Source: Mucilaginibacter sp. OK098 | GTDB lineage: Bacteria; Bacteroidota; Bacteroidia; Sphingobacteriales; Sphingobacteriaceae | Assembly: GCF_900142915.1 (NCBI RefSeq) | Contig: NZ_FRCM01000005.1 | Location: 186,001 to 250,000 of the forward strand | Reading direction: 5' to 3' | Length of the DNA stretch: 64,000 bases | Part shown: positions 15,988 through 23,794 of the stretch, piece after piece | Numbering within the stretch: the stretch's first letter is position 1 | How the letters are laid out: each line of letters starts with the position of its first letter | Made by a program: the position numbers and the translations under genes | The notes under the pieces: generated by a model | What the model saw: only the letters and a program-made list of their open reading frames with translations | Told to the model about the DNA's origin: nothing | Database searches by the model: none

Positions 15988-16908
15988 CTAGCAATCCACG
16001 TGTTTACATTCCTCTTCTGAAAATTCAGGTTCAAAAGTGGCATGGATAATGTCCATATGTTCCAGGCGGTGCCTTAGGTCTTTCTTTATTGTATTAAAAG
16101 TTGGCATATATTCGGGGTCGACAACCAAGTGGGCTGTAAGTGCATTTTCAGTAGTGCTTAAGGCCCATACGTGCATGTGATGTACATCGGTAATACCTTT
16201 GCACTTTAGCAGCTCCGCTTTTATTTTTTCGAGATCCATTTCTTTTGGAACCCCGTCCATCTCTAGTCGCAAACTGTCTTTAAGCAGGCTCCAGGTGCCT
16301 CTTAAAATAACTACGGCTATAATTAATGATACAACGCTATCAATCCAGTAAAGATTAGTGAAATAGATAATTATGCCGGATATAACCACACCGAATGATA
16401 CTACGGCATCAACCGCCATGTGCATGTAAGCGCCTTTAACGTTCAGGTCTTTGTCTTTATCCTTTACAAAAAGCCATGCGGTAAAAGCATTAATGCCTAT
16501 GCCAATAAAGGCTACCCAAGCCATAGTACCGCCGGCAACCACTTCGGTATGCATAAAGCGCATTATAGCTTCGTAAATAATAAAGCCTACTGCTACAAAT
16601 AATATAACGGCATTAAAAAATGATACAATAATGGTTGATCGCTTATAGCCATAAGTATATTGGCTGGTTGCATTTACCTTGGTGAGCTTAAAAGCCAGGA
16701 GTGCAAGGGCAAGGCTTGCCACATCGCTAAGGTTGTGGCCTGCATCAGTTAGTAATGATAAGGAATGCGTAGCCAGGCCCGCTATTACCTCAATAACTAC
16801 AAATGCTGAATTTAATATGATACCCCAAATAAAGGCGGCGTTAAGGTGATCAAGCTTTGGGGCATGATCATGATGGTGATGATGTGAATGATCGTGACCT
16901 GCTGACAT
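15988..16908 (-). CDS. Cation diffusion facilitator (Zn/Co/Cd efflux, CzcD-like)
   Basis: The 306-residue inner-membrane antiporter begins with a His-rich metal-binding N-terminus (MSAGHDHSHHHHHDHAPK). Six membrane helices follow with the CDF metal-site residues in SLLTDAGHNLSDV (helix 2) and MHMAVDAVVS (helix 5). The C-terminal cytosolic domain has DVHHMHVWALS and ends in Glu/Cys/His residues (EEECKHVDC). Members export divalent cations using the proton gradient. It sits alone between palindromic repeats. Confidence 0.94.
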   Translation of the reverse strand: MSAGHDHSHHHHHDHAPKLDHLNAAFIWGIILNSAFVVIEVIAGLATHSLSLLTDAGHNLSDVASLALALLAFKLTKVNATSQYTYGYKRSTIIVSFFNAVILFVAVGFIIYEAIMRFMHTEVVAGGTMAWVAFIGIGINAFTAWLFVKDKDKDLNVKGAYMHMAVDAVVSFGVVISGIIIYFTNLYWIDSVVSLIIAVVILRGTWSLLKDSLRLEMDGVPKEMDLEKIKAELLKCKGITDVHHMHVWALSTTENALTAHLVVDPEYMPTFNTIKKDLRHRLEHMDIIHATFEPEFSEEECKHVDC

Positions 16909-16920
16909 GCTGCAAAAATA

Positions 16921-16965
16921 GGAAATTAGTCCGGAAGTCGGAAAGACCGGAAGTCCGAAAGAAAG
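16921..16965. repeat. AGTCCGGAAGTC-type intergenic repeat
   Basis: Alternating units of AGTCCGGAAGTCGGAAAG and GACCGGAAGTCCGAAAG, the same family as at 7440, 36390 and 46499. Confidence 0.65.
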
Positions 16966-16977
16966 AATAATATGTAG

Positions 16978-16997
16978 AGACGCAATACTTTGCGTCT
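16978..16997. repeat. 20-nt GACGCA palindromic repeat (copy C)
   Basis: AGACGCAATACTTTGCGTCT with a TGTAG flank, an unpaired member of the GACGCG palindrome family. Confidence 0.8.
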
Positions 16998-17007
16998 AAA
17001 ATCATTT

Positions 17008-17934
17008 TCAAAAAAATATCAAGTACAGGATGCCCAGCATCAACAAATACTTAACTGCATAATACAAGGTGCGGTTATAGGCTTTTATCCATTTACCAAG
17101 CCTTCTGATTGAATAAACATACCTGAAAGCTTTGTTGATGTTCCCGGTTTTGTCTTCGCCCATATTTGGAGACACTGCGGCTGCCATAATAAACCAGCCG
17201 AAGAACTTGTTCCAGCCACGTGCAAACATAGTTTTTACCGGGCGCTGAATATCGCAAAACAGGATGATCCGGTCTATATCAGTCTTGTTTTCGGCGTAGT
17301 GGATGTAGGTTTCATCAAAAATAACATCTTCGCCATCTTTCCACGCATAGCTTTGACCGTCAACAACAATATGACACTGGTCGGAGTTTGGGGTTATTAA
17401 TCCAAGGTGATAACGCAATGAACCGGCGTAAGGGTCGCGGTGCATCAATAATTCGCTGCCTGCAGGCAGTACGGCAAACATAGCTGCCTTTACCTGCGGG
17501 ATACTTTTGATCAGCTCAATGGTTTGCGGACAATATTTTTTCGCTGAGGGATGAAAATCATCATACCATTTTAAATAAAAACGTTTCCAGCCACGGCGAA
17601 AGAATGAGTTAAAACCCATGTCGTTATACTTATCCGATCCTTTTATCAACTCTTCCCGTTCTAGTTGCAAAGCTTCGTCACGGATAATTTGCCAGTTATC
17701 TTTAAGAAGCGATAATTCCGGGAAATTTGACGATTTAATATAAGGCTTATTCTCAACGCCCGAAAAGGCATACATCGGCATGTTGATAGGAGCCATAAAA
17801 GTTGAATGGTCTGTTAACTGCCTGAAAAACTTAAACCTAACCTTGCCCCGGTAGTGAACAATTACAGTTGATATTATTAAAATATAAAATAATATGAACT
17901 TAAAAGAAAGAAGCTCGGTAATTACTGTATGCAT
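17008..17934 (-). CDS. Aspartyl/asparaginyl beta-hydroxylase family protein (LpxO-like)
   Basis: The first ATG is at 17934 (an in-frame TTG lies at 17955), giving 308 residues. It has an N-terminal membrane anchor (FILFYILIISTVIV) and a C-terminal one (LLMLGILYLIFF). Between them is a 2-oxoglutarate/Fe(II) dioxygenase domain of the PF05118 type, with the metal ligands HRD (His-x-Asp) and a distal His in YIHYAEN, and Arg in RIILFCDIQRP. LpxO of the same family hydroxylates lipid A acyl chains at the membrane; that role is plausible here but not shown. Confidence 0.82.
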   Translation of the reverse strand: MHTVITELLSFKFILFYILIISTVIVHYRGKVRFKFFRQLTDHSTFMAPINMPMYAFSGVENKPYIKSSNFPELSLLKDNWQIIRDEALQLEREELIKGSDKYNDMGFNSFFRRGWKRFYLKWYDDFHPSAKKYCPQTIELIKSIPQVKAAMFAVLPAGSELLMHRDPYAGSLRYHLGLITPNSDQCHIVVDGQSYAWKDGEDVIFDETYIHYAENKTDIDRIILFCDIQRPVKTMFARGWNKFFGWFIMAAAVSPNMGEDKTGNINKAFRYVYSIRRLGKWIKAYNRTLYYAVKYLLMLGILYLIFF

Positions 17935-18050
17935 GCGTGACGCTTTTTTTATCAAAAATAGGGCTCTGACCTACACAGAGGGCATATTTAACAAAAAATA
18001 ACACATTTTTACAGTTTGCTGACTATTTTTAATAATTAGTCAGGGCAGTG

Positions 18051-18524
18051 TCATTGATGATGATACGGCTCACCTTTAATTATGGTATAGGCGCGATATA
18101 GCTGTTCGGTAAAAAATAATCGCACCATTTGATGAGAAAACGTCATAGCTGATAATGATAGTTTATCATTAGCCCTGGCATAAACCGAGGCATCAAAACC
18201 ATAAGGACCGCCTACTATAAAAACCAGGTTAGCGACGGATGCTATAGCCTTTTTATCAATATAAGCGGCAAACTGCTGCGAGCTTAGTTCCATGCCTTTT
18301 TCATCAAGCATGATAACATGATCAGTTGGGGTTATTTTTTTGAGGATCAGCTCGGCTTCTTTTGTCTTTTGCTGTTCCTGGGTTAGGGCTTTGGTGTTTT
18401 TAAGCTCATCAATTTCAATAATAACCAGTTTGGTGTAATGCTTTAAGCGCTTTACATATTTTTCAATGCCTTCCTTCAAATAAGCATCTTCGGTTTTGCC
18501 AACGGTTAGGAAAGTGATTTTCAT
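18051..18524 (-). CDS. rlmH: 23S rRNA (pseudouridine-1915-N3)-methyltransferase
   Basis: At 157 residues this is a full-length SPOUT-class enzyme that methylates pseudouridine 1915 in helix 69 of 23S rRNA. Motifs are the N-terminal MKITFLTVGKT, VIMLDEKGMELSSQQFA, the SAM knot FIVGGPYGF, and the C-terminal end LYRAYTIIKGEPYHH. All expected elements are present. Confidence 0.96.
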   Translation of the reverse strand: MKITFLTVGKTEDAYLKEGIEKYVKRLKHYTKLVIIEIDELKNTKALTQEQQKTKEAELILKKITPTDHVIMLDEKGMELSSQQFAAYIDKKAIASVANLVFIVGGPYGFDASVYARANDKLSLSAMTFSHQMVRLFFTEQLYRAYTIIKGEPYHHQ

Positions 18525-18528
18525 TTTG

Positions 18529-18690
18529 GTTAGTTGTTGAAACGTTGTAAAGTTAAGATATTGTTGAACTGTTGTAACGTTGTGAAGTTGGAATGTTATA
18601 AATTGCGCCCGATTTTAGGGGTAATTTATATCAGCTTTAAAAAATTAGACTAGAACTTTACAACCTTAAAACATTTCAACTTTACAACAA
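18529..18690. repeat. Inverted repeat of TTGTAAAGTTG / CAACTTTACAAC words
   Basis: The left arm (18529-18597) repeats GTTGTAAAGTT/GTTGTAACGTTG-type units; the right arm (18653-18689) has the inverted ACTTTACAACCTT and CATTTCAACTTTACAAC. The right arm ends 3 bases before the next ATG at 18692. Similar vocabulary to 14956-15060. Confidence 0.7.
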
Positions 18691-18691
18691 A

Positions 18692-20500
18692 ATGAACATA
18701 ACAACCGATTACCAGCAACGGTCAGACCTTGCACAACAGGAAGCCGATAAATATAAAGAACTCGCTAACACCCACTCTTTGTACAGGTTAGGGGTATTTG
18801 GCCTGTTTATAGTTGCTGTATGCGTGGCTGTTAGCCTGGATGAGATAGTTATTATAGCCTTTTCATTAATAGTTTTAATAATTTGGTTTAGCTGGCTCAT
18901 TAAAAAACAAAATGAGTATGAAACCTTAAAAAACTACTTCATAGATCTTAAAAAAGTTACTGATAATGAAATAGCCTCAATAAAAAGCTATACCAACATG
19001 TATGACAATGGTGCTATGTTTAGTAACGATGCGCACTACTACACAGCTGATATCGACATATATGGTAATTATTCCCTGTTTCAGCTTATCAACAGGGCGG
19101 CAACTTTCCCCGGTATGGTTAAACTGGCTGAATGGCTGCACAAACCTGCAGCTAAGGATGTGATTTTGTTACGCCAGCAGGCAGTAGCTGAGATTGCCGG
19201 TAAAAACAATTGGAAACTGGATGCACAGGCCCACCTGTTATTTTCATTAAAGCAACAAAAAGAGCAGATTAAAAACCTATTAGCCTATTTAAAAATACCT
19301 GTTAAGATCAATGGCGAAAAATGGCTGAGCGTTTACTGCAAGCTTGCTCCATATATTTTATTGGCTAATGTAATAACGGGTATATTTTACACAAAGGCGT
19401 TTTATTTTTTACCTATTTTAGGGCTATTTAATTACAGGCAGTCGTCTTCACGATCAGAGATAGTTGAGAAGACTGACTTGATAGCAGGCAGAATAGGGGC
19501 TACGCTCAAGCATTTTGTGTCGGCTTTTAAGAGCATTGAAAGTGAAGAATGGGAATCGGCCTATTTAAGGGAAGTATCTGCTCAAATAAAAAACATAAAC
19601 GGAGATGCCATATCAGGCAGGATCGCGCAGCTTTCAACGCTGATCAATAAGCTCAACTCCCGGCTAAACCTGGTGGTTGATATTATTGTGAATGTGCTCT
19701 TTGTGTGGAACATCCGCCAGATCATCAGCATAGAAAAATGGAAGCGTAACAACCAGGAAAGTTTGGAAACAGCGTTTGACGTATTGGCTGAATTTGAGGC
19801 TGTAATAAGCCTTGCAAGCCTCCGGATCAATTACCCTGAATGGGTATTTCCGGAAATAGCTGATGGTGCTGGTTATACTTTGTCGGCAAAAAACCTTGCA
19901 CATCCGCTTATTAATATTGATAAACGCGTAGCTAATGATTATGAGCTGAATGATGCTTTTAAAGTAGATATCATCACTGGCTCGAACATGGCAGGTAAAA
20001 GTACTTTTTTACGCACTATAGGCATTAATACGGTGCTGGCCCTGTGCGGTGCGCCTGTTTGCGCATCAGAAATGCAGGTTTCGGTTATTACCATAATAAC
20101 TTATATGCGCATTAAAGATTCGCTGAACGAAAGTACATCAACCTTTAAAGCTGAGCTTGATCGTTTGCAAATGCTGCTTAAAGCCGTTGAATCTGAGAAT
20201 AAAGTTTTCTTTTTGATAGATGAAATGCTGCGTGGCACCAACTCGGTTGATAAATACCTGGGATCAAAAGCGGTGATTGAACAGCTGATTAAGAAAAAAG
20301 GGGTGGGCATGGTAGCCACCCACGATCTGCAGATTGCCGAGCTTGAAAAATCACACCCCGATTATGTGCGCAATTTTTATTTCGACATCCAGGTAGTAAA
20401 CGGCGAAATGCTGTTCGACTATAAGATAAAAGATGGCGAATGCAAAACCTTTAATGCTTCCTTGCTGCTGAAGCAGATAGGGATTGACGTTGAAGCTTAG
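18692..20500 (+). CDS. Membrane-anchored MutS-family ATPase
   Basis: The 602-residue protein starts with a coiled, charged stretch and two close membrane helices (about 31-70), unlike canonical MutS. A MutS-core-like helical region then leads to the C-terminal MutS ATPase: Walker A GSNMAGKST near residue 430, the MutS signature around MRIKDSLNESTSTFKAEL, Walker B FFLIDEMLRGTNS near residue 507, and ATHDLQIAELEK. The mismatch-recognition domain I is absent. It is therefore a MutS relative rather than the repair protein proper; location at the membrane is inferred from the helices. Confidence 0.85.
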   Translation: MNITTDYQQRSDLAQQEADKYKELANTHSLYRLGVFGLFIVAVCVAVSLDEIVIIAFSLIVLIIWFSWLIKKQNEYETLKNYFIDLKKVTDNEIASIKSYTNMYDNGAMFSNDAHYYTADIDIYGNYSLFQLINRAATFPGMVKLAEWLHKPAAKDVILLRQQAVAEIAGKNNWKLDAQAHLLFSLKQQKEQIKNLLAYLKIPVKINGEKWLSVYCKLAPYILLANVITGIFYTKAFYFLPILGLFNYRQSSSRSEIVEKTDLIAGRIGATLKHFVSAFKSIESEEWESAYLREVSAQIKNINGDAISGRIAQLSTLINKLNSRLNLVVDIIVNVLFVWNIRQIISIEKWKRNNQESLETAFDVLAEFEAVISLASLRINYPEWVFPEIADGAGYTLSAKNLAHPLINIDKRVANDYELNDAFKVDIITGSNMAGKSTFLRTIGINTVLALCGAPVCASEMQVSVITIITYMRIKDSLNESTSTFKAELDRLQMLLKAVESENKVFFLIDEMLRGTNSVDKYLGSKAVIEQLIKKKGVGMVATHDLQIAELEKSHPDYVRNFYFDIQVVNGEMLFDYKIKDGECKTFNASLLLKQIGIDVEA

Positions 20501-20881
20501 GGGGGTGGGAGAGGAGCAAGAAATCAAGAGTCAGGAATCAAGACAGGAAGATAAAAACAATAGAACTTAACATAACCAGATCTTCGGGCCAATTGTTCCC
20601 CACAAACATCGCAGGGTTCTCTGTGAGAGTCTGCGGAGACAAAGTTTGTGTATCCACGCCGGCAAAGCGTTCCATTTTTACACGGAACACCTGGAACGCT
20701 GTGAAACATGCTGATTATCAAATACTTAGTTATTTATCAAAGATTAAATTAGTGCAAGTGTCTGATAGTCAGAATGTTTCACTAATCTTTATGTCGATAA
20801 CTTAATGACATTGCGCTTAGGGGGAGAGAAGCAAGATTATAAGAGTCAGGAATCAAGGCAGAAACAAACTAATTATCAAAC
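20501..20881. repeat. Gene-free region with AAGAGTCAGGAATCAAG repeats
   Basis: No credible gene. Two direct copies of an AGAGTCAGGAATCAAG repeat lie at 20525-20545 and 20839-20858, with the inverted form at 20920-20950 beyond the terminator. The intervening ~270 bp has no coding character. This family is the one found inside lpxK. Confidence 0.65.
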
Positions 20882-20917
20882 AAAAAGAGCCAGGATTTAA
20901 TTCCCGGCTCTTTTTAT
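20882..20917. terminator. Rho-independent terminator
   Basis: Stem AAAAAGAGCCAGG / CCCGGCTCTTTTT around an 8-nt loop, with one mismatch. It lies 40 bases beyond the stop of the TonB-dependent receptor on the minus strand and also has a plus-strand T-tract. Confidence 0.75.
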
Positions 20918-20954
20918 ATCTTGAATCCTGACTCTTACAGTCTTGACTCTTTTC

Positions 20955-23444
20955 CTATCGGCCGCCGCCTACGCCGCCGCCTCCCTGATCACCTTGTTTA
21001 AGGTCATCATTGTTAACACCTTTTTTAGGTGCATTAGGGTTGCTGAATGTAAGCTTACCAAAGCTATAGCTAAATGTTAAACCGTATGAGCGAAACGGCA
21101 ACTGGAAGTTACTATACTGCCTGTAGCCGGGGCTCTTTAAATTTGTAGTGAAGTTTTTGTTCTCATGAAATGGTTCGATAACGTTAACCCCAAGGGCCAG
21201 CCGCTTTTGCATAAACTGTTTTTTAGCGCCTATGCCAAATATGCTGAAGTTAGATTGGGTTCCCTGTAAGGTACGGCGTGCCGAGCTGCCGAACGCAAAT
21301 GTTTCTGCCACATAATCTTTTGGCAAAGTAAGACTTGCCCTTAAAAACCCGCCATATTGTATGTAAGTGCCGTTTTGTGATTTATCATTGCTAAACAAAC
21401 CTGTAGGGTCGGGTTTATAAGTATAGGCATTAACATTCATAATAATTGTTAATGCTTTGATAGGGTTAACAGTTCCGAAGATACTGCCGCCAAATGAATT
21501 ATTGACACCGATATTTTGAAACCTGGTTAACGATATAGTTGTAGAGTCGGGTCCATATGGCTGGTAAGGTGAACCTATCCCTTCAATAAGGCCGGCGGTA
21601 TGTTTGTAATAAGCCGACACATTTAAAATGGAAGTACCAATATAGGAGTTATAGCCCAACTCAATAGTTTGCGAAACTTCCGGGCTTAACTGTGGGTTAC
21701 CTACAGTCCAGGCCTGTGAATTGCTTTTATTAACAAATGGGTTTAAATATTGCAGGCTGGGGCGTGTAATACGCTTGCTGTACGACAATTTGATAGTCTG
21801 AGTAGTAGTAAGCTGCTTTTGAACTGTTAAGCTTGGCACTACTGTAAGATAGCTTTGGTTAAATGGCTGCACCTCTTGTGTTTGAGCAATAGGATCGCCG
21901 TGGATGCTGGTGTTTTCAAGTCTTAAGCCTGCCAATACCGACCATTTTTTGGGCAAGGTGATGGTGAAAACAGAATAGCCTGCAGCAACATTCTGATTGT
22001 ATTTATAAACGTTTGAAAGTAAATTATCAAAGTAGAAATCCTGGCCGGTATTATCATACTGGTAATAGTTGGATGTACTGTTTATTCTCCTGAAAATTGT
22101 TTTGCCGCCGGCTTCTAACTTGAACACTTTGTTTATTGGCAAAGTATAATCGGCCTGAAGTGTAAATTCGTTGTTCAAACCGGCAATATTGTTTTTTACA
22201 TTTGGATTTACATCAGTGTAAATATTGGTATAGTTTGTGGTACCAGTGCCATGACTCCATTGGGTCGAGAGATCAAGTTCTTCTCCTTCTTTTTTAAACT
22301 TGTGGGTATAGTCAAAATTCCAGTCGAAGTTGCTAAACTCGTTATGTCCATCCGAGTTTGCATCATATGAAAAAGGTCCCTTGAATGAATTTCCGCTGGT
22401 ATGCGTATTACTATTTGTATTAAAGTTAAAATCGAGCAACTTAAACGTGGTATTAATACTGTTATAAGCATTAAACTCATAGTTTGCCCCTATCGAGCTG
22501 TTGCTGGCATGCCTTGTAACCCTGCTTGTTCCATGTGATGTAGAAGTAGTTGTACCAAGCTCCAATTGCTGGTCAATTGTTGACGTTTGAGGCCATGTTA
22601 AGTTGCCGCCAAGGTTTGCAGTAAGGCTGAAACGATTTTTGTTGTAACCAAGATTAAAGTTTCCGTTGTTTTGCCTGGTGCCTACGCCACCGCTTACAGA
22701 ACCGCTAATACCTGAAACATTCTTTTGTTTGGTTATGATATTAATTATACCGGCTGAGCCCTCCGCATCGTACTTTGCTGACGGGGAAGTGATCACCTCA
22801 ATACTCTTGATCTGGTCGGCAGGGATCGCTTTTAATACATCAGACAGACTGGTTGATGTAGCGCCTGAAGGCTTGCCATTTATAAGCACACGGATATTCT
22901 GATCGCCTCGTATAGATACGTTTCCGTTAAGATCAACTGTTACCAAAGGAACTTTGCCCAATACATCCGTTGCGTTGCCACCTGCCGCAGTTATATCCTT
23001 TTCGGCGTTGTAAACAATCTTATCAATTCTGTTTTCGATCAGGGCCGCCTGGCCGGTAACGGTAACTTCTTTCAACAGCTTTGCGCCGGGAGAAATAATA
23101 ATAATCCCTAAACCATTATCAGGTTTTGAAGCTGTGGTTGTTACGGGATCAATAGTTTTACTGGGGTAGCCGATAAAAGAAATAACTAGTTTGTAATTGC
23201 CTGGCTTTACATTATCCAGCTTAAAGTTTCCTTTTTCGTCGGTTATTACACCGGTGATAGGGGCTTTGCCGCCGCTTCTGTATAAACCTACAGAGGCATA
23301 ATCCAGTGGTTTTTTTGTTAGAGAATCAATAGCTGTGCCTGATATTTTTCCCACCGTGGTTGAGCCCCCGCCGCCCAAACCTATCTGGGCTTGAGCTGTA
23401 ACAAAGGAGCATAGTATTACTATAATTATGTAAAAACGTTTCAT
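20955..23444 (-). CDS. Outer-membrane beta-barrel / TonB-dependent receptor family protein
   Basis: The 829-residue protein has a signal peptide (MKRFYIIIVILCSFVTAQA). A carboxypeptidase-like regulatory domain follows (about 35-110, with GTAIDSLTKKPLDYASVGL and DEKGNFKLDNVKPGNYKL), then a plug with VLGKVPLVTVDLNGNVSIRG and IINIITK. The large beta-barrel is of the PF14905 outer-membrane type. The very C-terminus adds an Asp/Gly-rich tail (GDQGGGGVGGGR) instead of a terminal aromatic. No SusD partner or anti-sigma factor is nearby, so the ligand is unknown. A terminator follows at 20882-20917. Confidence 0.92.
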   Translation of the reverse strand: MKRFYIIIVILCSFVTAQAQIGLGGGGSTTVGKISGTAIDSLTKKPLDYASVGLYRSGGKAPITGVITDEKGNFKLDNVKPGNYKLVISFIGYPSKTIDPVTTTASKPDNGLGIIIISPGAKLLKEVTVTGQAALIENRIDKIVYNAEKDITAAGGNATDVLGKVPLVTVDLNGNVSIRGDQNIRVLINGKPSGATSTSLSDVLKAIPADQIKSIEVITSPSAKYDAEGSAGIINIITKQKNVSGISGSVSGGVGTRQNNGNFNLGYNKNRFSLTANLGGNLTWPQTSTIDQQLELGTTTSTSHGTSRVTRHASNSSIGANYEFNAYNSINTTFKLLDFNFNTNSNTHTSGNSFKGPFSYDANSDGHNEFSNFDWNFDYTHKFKKEGEELDLSTQWSHGTGTTNYTNIYTDVNPNVKNNIAGLNNEFTLQADYTLPINKVFKLEAGGKTIFRRINSTSNYYQYDNTGQDFYFDNLLSNVYKYNQNVAAGYSVFTITLPKKWSVLAGLRLENTSIHGDPIAQTQEVQPFNQSYLTVVPSLTVQKQLTTTQTIKLSYSKRITRPSLQYLNPFVNKSNSQAWTVGNPQLSPEVSQTIELGYNSYIGTSILNVSAYYKHTAGLIEGIGSPYQPYGPDSTTISLTRFQNIGVNNSFGGSIFGTVNPIKALTIIMNVNAYTYKPDPTGLFSNDKSQNGTYIQYGGFLRASLTLPKDYVAETFAFGSSARRTLQGTQSNFSIFGIGAKKQFMQKRLALGVNVIEPFHENKNFTTNLKSPGYRQYSNFQLPFRSYGLTFSYSFGKLTFSNPNAPKKGVNNDDLKQGDQGGGGVGGGR

Positions 23445-23651
23445 TTATTGATGATTTTGGTAATTGGAGGCTAAAATAGATGAAATGTTACACGCTAAAG
23501 GCGATTATTTTGCAACCACCTATAACTGTAACAAATTAGTTGCAATTAGTAGTTAATGTATTGTGTATTAGATACACACGAAAACGATAAAACCGTCATG
23601 CTGAATTCGGAAGTTTGTTAAAATCCAATAAGCAAATGACAATAGTTGGGT

Positions 23652-23751
23652 GTCATGCTGAGCCCCGTCGAAGCATGCGGGCAAAGGCCTCTGCACCTGC
23701 TTAGCAAGCAGATAGGCCACTGCGCTCATGCTTCGAGTGCCTCAGTATGAC
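23652..23751. repeat. 100-bp imperfect inverted-repeat element
   Basis: A left arm beginning GTCATGCTGAG (to about 23690) pairs with a right arm ending CTCAGTATGAC (from about 23712); both contain TCGAAGCATG and AGGCC words. The centre is CTGCACCTGCTTAGCAAGCAG. It is a MITE- or REP-like element in the 350-bp gap between the receptor and leuS, which holds nothing else I can identify. Confidence 0.8.
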
Positions 23752-23794
23752 GTCCCATTGCATGTTCAATATAAACTACCTATTTCATTCAGGG

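Noticed and set aside
20593..20805. 70-codon open frame between the MutS relative and the TonB-dependent receptor
   Set aside because: Composition and lack of any motif suggest non-coding repeat-rich sequence.
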